64,000 bases of DNA from an uncultured Clostridia bacterium (GCA_945912145.1 CAMEBF010000001.1:248001-312000), one strand, 5' to 3'; positions 1 to 7,919 are shown, counted from the stretch's first letter. The notes: generated by a model not told the origin, from the sequence alone. Numbers and translations: made by a program.

Positions 1-301
1 TTTCTGCGATGACTTTTTCGGCAATCTGTTCGAGATTTGCGAGCTGTGGTTTGAGTTTTTCCTGCGCGTTTTCTGTCGTTACGCTGCCGTCAAAAAGTTC
101 CTGACCCTCTGTTAAGATCACGTCTCGGACTTGCAGCTTCAGATTCTGATCCTCTTCGCTGTCTGAATTGGCAAGAATGTGCAGCCGGATCACGTCCCCT
201 CGTACTTCTTCGCATTGATGCGCAAAAGAAGCAATATTGTATAACAGCAGGAATGCGATGCTTACCGCGATGGCAACGGACAGATTTTTTTGTTTTTTCA
301 T
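1..301 (-). CDS. spoIIR: Stage II sporulation protein R (SpoIIR), N-terminal part
   Basis: Only the first 100 codons are visible; the gene continues past the left edge of the window. The protein opens with a basic N-terminus and one hydrophobic segment (about residues 7-26), then the family signature IRLHILANSDS at residues 38-48 followed by DQNLKLQVRD. SpoIIR is the secreted forespore signal that triggers SpoIIGA to process pro-sigma-E in the mother cell, so it acts in the intermembrane space during sporulation. The ATG at 301-299 is preceded by GAAAGG about 9 bases upstream. It follows ispE on the same strand, separated by a hairpin. I saw no convincing sigma-F promoter directly upstream. 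Identification rests on the signature. Confidence 0.9.
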   Translation of the reverse strand, partial: MKKQKNLSVAIAVSIAFLLLYNIASFAHQCEEVRGDVIRLHILANSDSEEDQNLKLQVRDVILTEGQELFDGSVTTENAQEKLKPQLANLEQIAEKVIAE

Positions 302-327
302 GGGAATACAACCTTTCGGAATAAAGT

Positions 328-365
328 AAGACCGTCTGTCAAAGGAAATGATAGACGGTCTTTCT
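328..365 (-). terminator. Hairpin between ispE and spoIIR
   Basis: A ten-base-pair perfect stem, AAGACCGTCT (328-337) with AGACGGTCTT (353-362), lies in the 86-base gap after ispE. The downstream tail on the minus strand is only weakly T-rich, so it is either a modest terminator or a processing or stability hairpin. Confidence 0.55.
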
Positions 366-387
366 GAAAAATATTCACATGAAAATA

Positions 388-1257
388 TTACAAAACGTAT
401 AATCCGTTTTTCGTAGGCTCTGACAGGAACGCGGTGGGAAAGACAGCTTTTAATTCCCGATAGCATTCTTCGGCATCCGTTTCCTCAAAGAAGACACCGA
501 ATACTGCCGCGCCGCTTCCCGTCATCATGGCAAGTCCCGCGTTGTGATTGCGCATGATCGCTTTGATCTTGACGCGATCCTGCACCTCTACGACCTGCTC
601 AAAGACATTGGCGGACTTGTGACACATCGCTTTGGCGTCCTGTTGTGTAGCAGCGAACAGAAATCCTTCATTATCGGGGTGACGGATCCATTCGGCGGCG
701 TCGAAATTCGCATAGGCTTCTTTGGTCGAGATGCCCTGATCGGGCTTGACGACAATGATTTTGCAGTCCGGAAAATCCGGGAGCGGCGCCATGATTTCGC
801 CCTTGTTGAGACACAGCCTCGTGCCGCCTAAGAAGCAGAACGGAACGTCTGAGCCGATGGATTCGCACAGGGACAGCATAGTCTTTTCGGGCAGTTGCGT
901 GCCGAACAGCAGATCAAGTGCCTTGATGACGGCTGCGGCGTCCGCACTGCCTCCGGCCATTCCGGCTTCAGAGGGAATCGTCTTGTCAATATGGATCAAA
1001 ACGCCTTGCCGGGAAATATCAACGCATTGAAAATACGCTTCGGCGGCTTTCCATGCCGTGTTGCGGCTGTCGGTCGGCACTTGCGGTGCGGAGCAGGTTA
1101 GCTGTATGGTGTCCCCGTCGGTTTTCTCTACCGTGACGGTGTCGTAAATGCCCACCGACTGCATGACGGTGTAAATGCTGTGATATCCGTTTTCAAGTGT
1201 CGCGGTCAAATCCAACAGCAGATTAACTTTTGCCGCCGCCTTTATCGTAACTTTCAA
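388..1257 (-). CDS. ispE: 4-diphosphocytidyl-2-C-methyl-D-erythritol kinase (IspE)
   Basis: This is the GHMP-family kinase that phosphorylates CDP-methylerythritol in the cytoplasmic non-mevalonate (DXP) isoprenoid pathway. The 289-residue length is normal. The glycine/serine-rich ATP loop PSEAGMAGGSADAAA spans residues 95-109, and the SDVPF motif with its catalytic aspartate is near residue 137. The N-terminal AKVNLLLDL is typical of the family. The start codon is TTG at 1257-1255: AAGGAGAT sits 8 bases upstream, and no better ATG exists in frame. A sigma-A promoter lies just upstream, divergent from the PHP gene. Confidence 0.95.
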   Translation of the reverse strand: MKVTIKAAAKVNLLLDLTATLENGYHSIYTVMQSVGIYDTVTVEKTDGDTIQLTCSAPQVPTDSRNTAWKAAEAYFQCVDISRQGVLIHIDKTIPSEAGMAGGSADAAAVIKALDLLFGTQLPEKTMLSLCESIGSDVPFCFLGGTRLCLNKGEIMAPLPDFPDCKIIVVKPDQGISTKEAYANFDAAEWIRHPDNEGFLFAATQQDAKAMCHKSANVFEQVVEVQDRVKIKAIMRNHNAGLAMMTGSGAAVFGVFFEETDAEECYRELKAVFPTAFLSEPTKNGLYVL

Positions 1258-1281
1258 GCACTCATCTCCTTTATTTTCTTT

Positions 1282-1310
1282 ATTCTACCTGCTTTGACGG
1301 AATTTTTCAA
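1282..1310 (-). promoter_or_regulatory. Sigma-A promoter of ispE
   Basis: On the minus strand TTGAAA (1310-1305), 17 bases, TAGAAT (1287-1282), then the AAGGAG ribosome site and the TTG start. Confidence 0.7.
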
Positions 1311-1328
1311 TATTTTTTTCATAAATTC

Positions 1329-1357
1329 TTGTAAAAGACGTGACTTTGTGCTACCAT
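1329..1357 (+). promoter_or_regulatory. Promoter of the PHP-murC pair
   Basis: TTGTAA (1329-1334), 17 bases, TACCAT (1352-1357), about 35 bases before the ATG at 1393. The -10 box is weak. Confidence 0.5.
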
Positions 1358-1392
1358 ATAGCGGTAAAAAACTTTATGAATCGGTGAACAAT

Positions 1393-2211
1393 ATGGCCTC
1401 TTACAAAAGCATAATCGATATGCACACGCATACGGACAACTCCTTCGACGGCAACCATTCTCCGGTCTATATGTGCGACGCCGCCTGCAACAAAGGCCTT
1501 CGCGCGATCGCCTTTACGGATCATTGCGAAGTCGACGCTTACTATAAGGACAACGGCGAACGCAATGTCCGGCAGGCTTTTTTTGAGATTGCCAAGGCCA
1601 GAAGTGCCTTTACGGGCAAGCTTCTTGTTCTGAACGGTATTGAGCTCGGTCAGCCCGCATATGATATTCCGACGGCGGAAAAGATTATCGCGTCGCAGAA
1701 GTTCGATGTTGTAATCGGCTCCGTCCATAATCTTCGCGAGAGGCAGGATTTCTATTTTATCGAGGATTTCTCCGCGATCGATGTGGAAGCGACGCTCAAA
1801 GAATATTTTGCAGAAATTCTGACTATGCTTGAGTGGGGCAATTTTGATATTCTGGCGCACCTGACCTATCCGTTCCGCTACCTGTATGCGAGAAACAATA
1901 TCCGGGAGGATATTCACCGTTATCAATCTCAGATTGACGAGATTCTGAAACTCGCCGCAGAGAAAGACATTGCGCTTGAGATCAATGCGGCAGGGCTCAG
2001 GCAGCCGATCAACCGCTTATCGCCGGAAGTCGAAACCGTGGCCCGCTTTAAAGAGCTCGGCGGCAGATTGGTTTCCGTGGGATCGGATGCGCATTACGCG
2101 CAGCATATCGCCGTCGGGATCAAGGACGCGATGGCGGCGGCCAAAGACGCCGGATTCGACTGCGTGACGCTGTTCCAGAAGCGGCAGCCCATGGAAATTC
2201 CGATTGAGTAA
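1393..2211 (+). CDS. PHP-domain phosphoesterase, histidinol-phosphatase type
   Basis: A 272-residue PHP-superfamily metallohydrolase of the HisJ/HisK type. The metal ligands expected for the fold are present: DMHTHT (H11, H13), TDHCE (D43-E46), the GIELG glutamate near 84, the GSVHN histidine near 112, AHLTYP (H156) and GSDAH (D232, H234). Known members dephosphorylate histidinol phosphate in the cytoplasm; other small phosphoesters are possible. An upstream in-frame extension begins inside the divergent ispE region, so I chose the ATG at 1393, which has GGTGA 6 bases before it. murC follows after 41 bases and is probably co-transcribed. No his genes are nearby, so the substrate is inferred from the family. 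Confidence 0.85.
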   Translation: MASYKSIIDMHTHTDNSFDGNHSPVYMCDAACNKGLRAIAFTDHCEVDAYYKDNGERNVRQAFFEIAKARSAFTGKLLVLNGIELGQPAYDIPTAEKIIASQKFDVVIGSVHNLRERQDFYFIEDFSAIDVEATLKEYFAEILTMLEWGNFDILAHLTYPFRYLYARNNIREDIHRYQSQIDEILKLAAEKDIALEINAAGLRQPINRLSPEVETVARFKELGGRLVSVGSDAHYAQHIAVGIKDAMAAAKDAGFDCVTLFQKRQPMEIPIE

Positions 2212-2252
2212 GATGATTCTATTTATTTAGTTATTTTGGAGATGACAGAGAA

Positions 2253-3623
2253 TTGTTTGAAGCAGACCAGTACCTTGATCGTGTAAAGCGGATTCATTTT
2301 ATCGGCATCGGCGGCTCCGGTATGTGCCCCTTGGCCGAGATCCTGCACGCAAAGGGCTATGAGCTTTCCGGCTCGGATAATAACGAAACCGATACGCTCA
2401 AGCGTATCCGCGCGCTCGGCATTCCCGTTATGATGGGACAGCGCGCCGAAAACATAGAAGGCGCAGAAATGATTGTTTATACTGCCGCCATCATGCCCGA
2501 CAATCCCGAGCTGATTGCGGCCAAGAACAGCGGCATTCCGACCTTTGAGCGTTCTAAGCTCTTAGGCGCTGTTTCGCGCAAATTCGGCAAATGCATCGGG
2601 ATCAGCGGTACGCATGGCAAAACGACGACGACCTCCATGCTCACGCAGGTTCTCATCGAAGCCGGAGCAGACCCTTCTGCCGTTATCGGCGGCAAGCTGC
2701 CCATGACCGGTACCAACGGCATCACAGGAAAATCCGATTTGTTTGTTTGCGAGGCTTGTGAGTTTTCCAATACCTTTTTAGAGCTTTCGCCGTCGTGCAG
2801 CGTCATTTTGAATGTGGATGCCGATCATCTGGAATTTTTTAAGACGATGGAAAATCTGGAGCATTCGTTCTCGCTCTTCGCCGATATGGCGCAGACCGTT
2901 ATCTATAACGGCGACGACGCGAACACCCGTAAAGTCATGGAATCGGTTTCAGGGAAAGAATGCGTCACATTCGGTCTTGACAAAGCGAACGACTGGTATG
3001 CGGAAGACATCGTGATGAACAACGGCGCGTTCCCGGAATTTGATGTTTATTATAAAGGCGAAAAGCAGGGGAGGGCGGTTCTGTCCGTTCCCGGTTCGCA
3101 TAACGTTTATAATGCGCTGGCAGCCGTCGCATCGGCCGTTTACGCAGGGCTTGACGCAGCGACAGCGATTCAGCTTCTGCCGACTTTCCACGGCGCTGGA
3201 CGGCGTTTTGAGAAGTTGGGAGAATATCACGGCGTGACGATTGTCGATGATTACGCGCATCATCCTGCGGAGCTTAAAGTGACGCTCGATGCCGCCAAAA
3301 AAATGCATTACAAAAAAGTCATTGCGGTTTTTCAGCCCTTCACCTATTCGAGAACGGCGATGCTGCTCGATGATTTCGCTGAGGTGCTGCAAATTCCCGA
3401 CAAAGTCATTATGACGGAGATCATGGGCTCCCGCGAAAAGAACACCTATAATATATACACCAAGGATTTAGCGGCAAAAATTCCGGGTAGCGAATGGTAT
3501 AATACCTTTGAACAGGTCGCCAAACGCGCCGAGGAGCTTGCTGAAGAAGGTGATATGATCATTACACTCGGCTGCGGCGATGTCTATAAGATCGCGCATA
3601 TCATCATGGACGACTGGAAATAA
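2253..3623 (+). CDS. murC: UDP-N-acetylmuramate--L-alanine ligase (MurC)
   Basis: Joins L-alanine to UDP-MurNAc, the first amino-acid step of cytoplasmic peptidoglycan precursor synthesis. At 456 residues it is full length. The N-terminal nucleotide fold shows GIGGSGM (residues 18-24), and the ATP loop GISGTHGKTTTT spans about 117-127. The central-domain H/N residues and the C-terminal DDYAHHP motif typical of MurC follow. The start is TTG at 2253 with GGAG 11 bases upstream; the nearby ATG at 2242 is out of frame. A strong hairpin terminator follows the stop. Confidence 0.96.
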   Translation: MFEADQYLDRVKRIHFIGIGGSGMCPLAEILHAKGYELSGSDNNETDTLKRIRALGIPVMMGQRAENIEGAEMIVYTAAIMPDNPELIAAKNSGIPTFERSKLLGAVSRKFGKCIGISGTHGKTTTTSMLTQVLIEAGADPSAVIGGKLPMTGTNGITGKSDLFVCEACEFSNTFLELSPSCSVILNVDADHLEFFKTMENLEHSFSLFADMAQTVIYNGDDANTRKVMESVSGKECVTFGLDKANDWYAEDIVMNNGAFPEFDVYYKGEKQGRAVLSVPGSHNVYNALAAVASAVYAGLDAATAIQLLPTFHGAGRRFEKLGEYHGVTIVDDYAHHPAELKVTLDAAKKMHYKKVIAVFQPFTYSRTAMLLDDFAEVLQIPDKVIMTEIMGSREKNTYNIYTKDLAAKIPGSEWYNTFEQVAKRAEELAEEGDMIITLGCGDVYKIAHIIMDDWK

Positions 3624-3636
3624 CTGTTTCCAAATG

Positions 3637-3668
3637 GATCGGCAGGATTCTTTCTGTCGGTCTTTTTA
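3637..3668 (+). terminator. Rho-independent terminator of murC
   Basis: A nine-base-pair stem, GATCGGCAG with CTGTCGGTC, is followed by TTTTT. Confidence 0.8.
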
Positions 3669-3707
3669 CTTAGTATAAAAAACTTTAACAAAAGAAGAAA
3701 AATCAGT

Positions 3708-3836
3708 ATGAAAGAGTTTATAGACCTATTTACGGGTGACAAAAAACAAGGCATAAAAAGAGCCGCTTGTTGGCGGCTGGTAAATGTAAACACTTCTATG
3801 GTTTGCACAAACCACCTGTTTAACCGGTGGCTGTGA
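3708..3836 (+). other. Possible 42-codon ORF inside a hairpin-rich segment
   Basis: A small open frame (ATG 3708, TGA 3834-3836) starts MKEFIDLFTGDKK and ends with NRWL. It has only a weak ribosome site (AAGAAGAAA). The second half overlaps three closely packed inverted repeats: AGCCGC/GCGGCT (3761-3778), GGTTT/AAACC (3800-3813) and CCACC/GGTGG (3812-3830). I recognise no family. It may be a decayed mobile-element end or a structured RNA rather than a gene. Confidence 0.25.
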
Positions 3837-3837
3837 T

Positions 3838-4545
3838 TTAAGAAAATATATCATAATCAGGCATCTCTTTGATATCGGTGTAGGCGCTCAGATTGTTTTC
3901 GCAGTCGCAGGCGGCGTAGAAGACCTTGCGAATCGAGGAAATGCCCTGTTCCGAGAGTTGTTTCTTGAGCCAGATTTCATTGTTTCCCGTAAATTTCAGA
4001 TTGTTCTTCAGCACTTTTCCGTCGATAATTACAGCGATCGGCGGTTTTTCTTCATTCGGAACAATATTCATGTCCCGTGCTGTGACAGGTCTCGAAACAG
4101 CTTTCGGCATGACGGAAATCCGTCCGTTCGGCTCAAGGACAGCCGTCTGGATATCCGCGATATCATAGTAGCCGAGGAGTCGACATTCCGTCAGAAATTC
4201 ATTGATGTTCAGCTTGGCTTTTTTGAAATTCCGGCGAAAGATTTTGCCGTTTTCGTAAAGGATCATGCTTTTGCCGTCCACGACGCGCCGTATTCTTATG
4301 GATTTGTTTGTCAGAATGGACAGAGTGGCGGCAATCAGCCCATAGGTAATCATTGCCGTCAGCGGTTTTTCAAAGCCGTCGTCTACGCTGGTCGCCATCT
4401 CAGCGGCAATCGAACCGAGCGTAATACCGATGATATAGTCAAATGATGTCAGCTGAGAAATCTGTTTATTGCCCATCAGCTTCGTCAGTAAAAACATGAC
4501 AAATGCTGAAGAAACGCTGAGCAGAATGATATAGAGAATTTCCAT
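3838..4545 (-). CDS. DUF421 (YetF-type) membrane protein
   Basis: About 235 residues with three N-terminal hydrophobic segments, then a cytoplasmic DUF421 domain. The family-typical GNKQISQLTSFDYIIGI lies in the first 45 residues, and a GRISVMPK/SRPVT region lies mid-protein. DUF421 proteins include YetF of Bacillus and the spore-membrane protein 2Duf of the spoVA2mob heat-resistance operons. The exact biochemical role is unknown. I prefer the ATG at 4545: GGTGA lies 5 bases before it and it gives the usual N-terminus, whereas the first in-frame ATG (4557) would sit on the presumed transcription start. A sigma-G-like promoter directly upstream points to forespore expression. Confidence 0.82.
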   Translation of the reverse strand: MEILYIILLSVSSAFVMFLLTKLMGNKQISQLTSFDYIIGITLGSIAAEMATSVDDGFEKPLTAMITYGLIAATLSILTNKSIRIRRVVDGKSMILYENGKIFRRNFKKAKLNINEFLTECRLLGYYDIADIQTAVLEPNGRISVMPKAVSRPVTARDMNIVPNEEKPPIAVIIDGKVLKNNLKFTGNNEIWLKKQLSEQGISSIRKVFYAACDCENNLSAYTDIKEMPDYDIFS

Positions 4546-4561
4546 TTTCATCACCATTTCT

Positions 4562-4591
4562 TAGTATGGACCGCGAGCACAAAAATATGAA
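4562..4591 (-). promoter_or_regulatory. Sigma-G-like promoter of the DUF421 gene
   Basis: On the minus strand TTCATA (4591-4586), 17 bases, CATACTA (4568-4562). The -10 is a perfect match to the forespore consensus CATnMTA, and the -35 matches five of six bases of TGMATA. The implied leader is only about 10 bases, which is short. Confidence 0.45.
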
Positions 4592-4597
4592 AAAGAC

Positions 4598-4626
4598 TTG
4601 CATTGCGGGAAAGAGTAGCGTATAAT
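4598..4626 (+). promoter_or_regulatory. Sigma-A promoter of the oxidoreductase gene
   Basis: TTGCAT (4598-4603), 17 bases, consensus TATAAT (4621-4626). It rules out the earlier in-frame ATG at 4625, which overlaps the -10. Confidence 0.85.
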
Positions 4627-4648
4627 GGCGGGGAAAGAGGGGACGGAT

Positions 4649-5644
4649 ATGAAGCCATTAAGAACCGCCGTGATCGGCTGCGGCAACATCAGCGGACGGC
4701 ATCTGAAAGCCGTCGCGGCAAGTGAACGGTGCGAGCTGGCAGCCGTTTGTGACATTGTGAAAGAAAAAGTCGACGCAAGTGCATCAGAATACGGCGTCCG
4801 GGCTTTTTATCATATTGACGAGCTTCTCGCATGGGGACAATTTGACGTGTTGCATATCTGTACACCGCATTATCTGCACCCTGAAATGGCGATTGCCGCG
4901 ATGAACGCAGGGAAACATGTGCTGTGTGAAAAGCCTCTTGCGATTACATATGAAGACGCTTTAAAAATGTGCGAGTGTGCGAAAGAAAACGGTGTGACGC
5001 TTGGCGTTTGTTTTCAGAACCGCTACAATCCTGCATCCCGATATATCAAAAATTTGCTTGACAGCGGCGAAATGGGGCGTGTAATCGGGCTGAAAGGCTT
5101 TGTGACATGGGATCGTGACGAGTCTTATTACAACGCTGATGACTGGCACGGTACGCTTCAAAAAGAAGGCGGCGGTGTTGTCATCAATCAGTCGATTCAT
5201 ACCATCGATCTGCTGCAATGGTTCGCCGATTCCGATGTGAGGAGCGTATACGGTTCTGTTTCTCAAAAACGTCTGCAAGGCAAAGTTGAGACGGAGGATA
5301 CTGCCGACGCGCTGATCCGATTTGAGAACGGTGTCGATGCGCTCTTTTTCGGTACGCTCTGCTACAAGGAAAATTCTCCGGTCTTTCTGGAAATCGTATG
5401 CGAAAACGGAAAGATCACGCTCTATGACGATTTGACCGTCTATCGGAACGGACAGGATAAAGAAACCATCACGCTTGCGCCGCCGGAAAAAGGGAAGAAG
5501 AGCTACTGGGGCAGCGGACACGCCGCGCTGATCGCAGATTTTTATGACGCCATACAAAGCGGCAGCCCCTTTGCTGTATCCGGCGAATCCGGAGCAAAAG
5601 CCGTCAAAATTGTTGACAGCCTTTATCACAATGCCCGCCATTGA
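4649..5644 (+). CDS. Gfo/Idh/MocA-family NAD(P)-dependent oxidoreductase
   Basis: A 331-residue cytoplasmic dehydrogenase. The N-terminal Rossmann fold shows AVIGCGNISGRH (residues 7-18). CEKPLA near residues 93-98 is the conserved lysine-containing motif, and the GGG..IN..IHTIDLLQW segment (about 174-191) carries the conserved histidine of the C-terminal GFO_IDH_MocA domain. Members act on sugars, inositols or biliverdin; nothing here fixes the substrate. The start at 4649 has GAGGGG 6 bases upstream and follows a consensus promoter. It is a single-gene unit, divergent from DUF421 and followed by the promoter of DAHP synthase. Confidence 0.9.
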   Translation: MKPLRTAVIGCGNISGRHLKAVAASERCELAAVCDIVKEKVDASASEYGVRAFYHIDELLAWGQFDVLHICTPHYLHPEMAIAAMNAGKHVLCEKPLAITYEDALKMCECAKENGVTLGVCFQNRYNPASRYIKNLLDSGEMGRVIGLKGFVTWDRDESYYNADDWHGTLQKEGGGVVINQSIHTIDLLQWFADSDVRSVYGSVSQKRLQGKVETEDTADALIRFENGVDALFFGTLCYKENSPVFLEIVCENGKITLYDDLTVYRNGQDKETITLAPPEKGKKSYWGSGHAALIADFYDAIQSGSPFAVSGESGAKAVKIVDSLYHNARH

Positions 5645-5662
5645 ATTTTTTTCCGAAATGGC

Positions 5663-5691
5663 TTGACAAGAGAAAAATGGTGTGATATAAT
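5663..5691 (+). promoter_or_regulatory. Sigma-A promoter of DAHP synthase
   Basis: Consensus TTGACA (5663-5668), 17 bases, consensus TATAAT (5686-5691). The best promoter in the window, followed by an approximately 75-base leader. Confidence 0.9.
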
Positions 5692-5772
5692 TTATTCATC
5701 ACTTTAAAGGAATGAAGAAATTCCAATTAAGAAAGTTCGGAATGGTATTTCATGTAAGGAGAATAAAAGAAA

Positions 5773-6801
5773 ATGTCTATGGATTTCAAAAGAAAACTGC
5801 CGATCCCCAAAGAGGTCAAAGAGCAGTATCCGCTTTCTAAAGAAATTGAAGCAATCAAGTTGCAGCGCGATGCGGAAATCAAAAAAATCTTTACCGGGGA
5901 AGATGATAAGTTCATTTTGATTATCGGTCCCTGCTCGGCGGACAGAGAGGATTCCGTCCTCGATTACACTTGCCGTCTGGCGCGTCTTCAGGAAAAGGTC
6001 GCCGATAAGATCTTTATCATTCCCCGTATCTATACCAATAAACCCAGAACGACCGGCGACGGCTACAAGGGTATGGTGCATCAGCCGAACCCTGAAAAGG
6101 ATTCCGATTTGTATGAGGGCATTCTCGCAATCAGAAGACTGCACACCAGAGCGATTGAGGAATCCGGTCTGGTATGCGCCGATGAGATGCTCTATCCCGA
6201 GAATTACCGCTATCTGTCCGATATACTGTCTTACGTTGCAATCGGAGCAAGAAGCGTGGAGAATCAGCAGCACCGTCTGACGTCGAGTGGTATCGATATC
6301 CCCGTCGGCATGAAGAATCCCACCAGTGGCGATATCTCCGTCATGCTCAATTCCATCACCGCCGCACAGCACAGCCATACTTTCATTTTCAGAGGCTGGG
6401 ACGTCACGACAAGCGGTAACCCCTTGGCGCACGCAATCCTCAGAGGTTATGTTAACAAGCACGGTCAGTCGATTCCGAACTATCATTATGAAGACCTGAT
6501 TCATCTGTATGAGGCCTATCAGGAAAAAGGACTCCAGAACATGGCGCTGATTATTGATACCAATCACTCCAATTCCGGTAAGAAGTATCTCGAGCAGATC
6601 CGTATTGCGAAAGAGATCCTCCATTCCTGCCGTCACAGTGCCGACATCAAGAAGCTCGTCAAGGGTCTGATGATCGAGAGCTATATCGAAGACGGCTGTC
6701 AGAAAATCGGCGAGGGCGTTTACGGCAAATCCATCACCGATCCCTGCCTTGGCTGGGAAAAGACCGAACGCCTTGTGCTCGATCTTGCCGACCAACTGTA
6801 A
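5773..6801 (+). CDS. aroF: 3-deoxy-7-phosphoheptulonate synthase, class I
   Basis: Condenses PEP with erythrose-4-phosphate, the committed step of the shikimate (aromatic amino acid) pathway. At 342 residues it fits the AroF/G/H type. Seen motifs are IIGPCSADREDS (about residues 50-61), the PRIYTNKPRTTGD segment (about 84-96), VGMKNPTSGD and DTNHSNSGK near residue 261, which carries metal and substrate ligands. AAGGAG precedes the ATG by about 11 bases. It stands alone between its own promoter and a strong terminator. The leader contains no T-box or convincing attenuator, so regulation is probably allosteric. Confidence 0.95.
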   Translation: MSMDFKRKLPIPKEVKEQYPLSKEIEAIKLQRDAEIKKIFTGEDDKFILIIGPCSADREDSVLDYTCRLARLQEKVADKIFIIPRIYTNKPRTTGDGYKGMVHQPNPEKDSDLYEGILAIRRLHTRAIEESGLVCADEMLYPENYRYLSDILSYVAIGARSVENQQHRLTSSGIDIPVGMKNPTSGDISVMLNSITAAQHSHTFIFRGWDVTTSGNPLAHAILRGYVNKHGQSIPNYHYEDLIHLYEAYQEKGLQNMALIIDTNHSNSGKKYLEQIRIAKEILHSCRHSADIKKLVKGLMIESYIEDGCQKIGEGVYGKSITDPCLGWEKTERLVLDLADQL

Positions 6802-6813
6802 TAAGAAAAGTGC

Positions 6814-6853
6814 GAACCGTATTTCCTTTCTTCGGGAGATACGGTTCCTTTTT
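6814..6853. terminator. Bidirectional terminator between aroF and the sigG region
   Basis: The stem GAACCGTAT..ATACGGTTC encloses a second short stem (TTCC/GGGA), with CTTTTTATT on the plus side. Confidence 0.8.
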
Positions 6854-7070
6854 ATTCATCTATCCCCAATAGCCAATCGACCGAGACGCTGAGAATTTCA
6901 GCAATCACCATCAGTTCATAGTCTGCGACGAATCTTGTGCCGATTTTAATACGGGAAATGCTGTCTCTTTCTAAGATGATGCCTTTAATCTGTAGTCTGG
7001 CAGCAAGATCGGCCTGAGTATAATAGACGGCATATTGCAAAGAGCGGCAGATGTCTGTCGCTTTTCTGCA
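6852..7070 (-). pseudogene. XRE-type helix-turn-helix remnant fused in frame behind the sigG stop codon
   Basis: This 72-codon open frame reads as a Cro/CI-type DNA-binding domain: YTQADLAARLQIKGI, then DSISRIKIG, YELMVIAEIL and VDWLLG. It is continuous and in frame with sigG, separated only by sigG's TAA (7073-7071). The domain's first helix lies in the stretch right after that stop, which has no ATG or GTG. The only start is a TTG at 7040, which would remove the first helix, and there is no ribosome site before it. Small XRE proteins with this sequence normally begin with an intact first helix. I read it as a gene that lost its start, or a product made only by reinitiation or stop readthrough from sigG. 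Confidence 0.6.
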
Positions 7071-7841
7071 TTACTCATGATCTTTAATTTTTTGAATGGC
7101 TCCTTTTTCGAGTCGTGAGACCTGCGCCTGGGAAATCCCGACTTCGCTTGCAACCTCCATCTGTGTCATGCCGCGCATAAAGCGCATGGAAAGGATTTTT
7201 TTCTCGCGGTCATTGAGATTCTGAATCGATTCCTTGATGAGAATCTCATCGATCCAGTTCGATTCCGAATCGTTATCACCGATCTGATCCATGACATAGA
7301 TGGTGTCACCGCCGTCGGAATAAACCGGCTCGTACAGGGAAACGGGATCGACGATCGCTTCAAGCGCAAGGACGACCTGTTCCCGGGGTAGATTCAGTTC
7401 TTCGGCAATCTCTTCGATTTTGGCGTCCCGACCGGTCTGGTTCTGGATTTTTTCCCGTACCTGCATGGCATGATAGGCGGTGTCGCGCATCGAGCGGCTG
7501 ACGCGAACGGCGTTGTTATCCCGAAGATAGCGGCGGATTTCTCCGATAATCATCGGGACGGCGTAGGTGGAGAATTTCACTTGTTGGTTAATATCGAAAT
7601 TGTCAATCGCTTTAATAAGTCCGATGCAGCCAACCTGAAACAAATCGTCTAAGTTTTCGCCGCGGTTGGTAAAGCGCTGAATGACGGAGAGCACAAGGCG
7701 CAGATTCCCGTTGATTAAGTCCTCCCGTGCTTTTTTATCGCCGTTTTTCACCTTTTTGAGAAGCTCGGTTTTTTCCGATTCTTTTAAGACCTTTAATTCC
7801 GATGTGTTGATGCCGCATATCTCCACTTTTCCCCACTGCAT
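7071..7841 (-). CDS. sigG: RNA polymerase sporulation sigma factor sigma-G
   Basis: The late forespore sigma factor. The 256 residues have the SigG-specific N-terminus KVEICGINTSELKVLK, then region 2 (ENLDDLFQVGCIGLIKAIDNFD, about 62-83, and KFSTYAVPMIIGEIRRYLRD), region 3, and region 4 with a HTH ending AQVSRLEKGA. GGAGG lies about 10 bases before the ATG. Unlike the usual clostridial order there is no spoIIGA-sigE directly upstream; the neighbour is the GDPD-like gene. A CATACTA box of sigma-G type lies about 50 bases upstream, which fits the known autoregulation of this gene. Confidence 0.95.
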   Translation of the reverse strand: MQWGKVEICGINTSELKVLKESEKTELLKKVKNGDKKAREDLINGNLRLVLSVIQRFTNRGENLDDLFQVGCIGLIKAIDNFDINQQVKFSTYAVPMIIGEIRRYLRDNNAVRVSRSMRDTAYHAMQVREKIQNQTGRDAKIEEIAEELNLPREQVVLALEAIVDPVSLYEPVYSDGGDTIYVMDQIGDNDSESNWIDEILIKESIQNLNDREKKILSMRFMRGMTQMEVASEVGISQAQVSRLEKGAIQKIKDHE

Positions 7842-7888
7842 AAAATAAAATCCTCCATATACAAGTTATGTATACAGAGGCTACTGTT

Positions 7889-7918
7889 AGTATGAGCGGT
7901 TATGCTGCGAGCTAAACA
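7889..7918 (-). promoter_or_regulatory. Possible sigma-G promoter of sigG
   Basis: On the minus strand TGTTTA (7918-7913), 17 bases, CATACTA (7895-7889). The -10 matches CATnMTA exactly and the -35 matches four of six. Confidence 0.4.
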
Positions 7919-7919
7919 G

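Noticed and set aside
1351..1926. Open frame opposite the PHP phosphoesterase
   Set aside because: The plus-strand gene has all metal ligands; the antisense frame is a shadow.
5712..5772. Possible Phe-containing leader peptide before DAHP synthase
   Set aside because: The frame runs on into the gene out of phase and lacks a terminator/antiterminator pair.
5704..6795. Long open frame on the strand opposite DAHP synthase
   Set aside because: It mirrors the coding frame of a well-supported gene, has no ribosome site and no recognisable domain.
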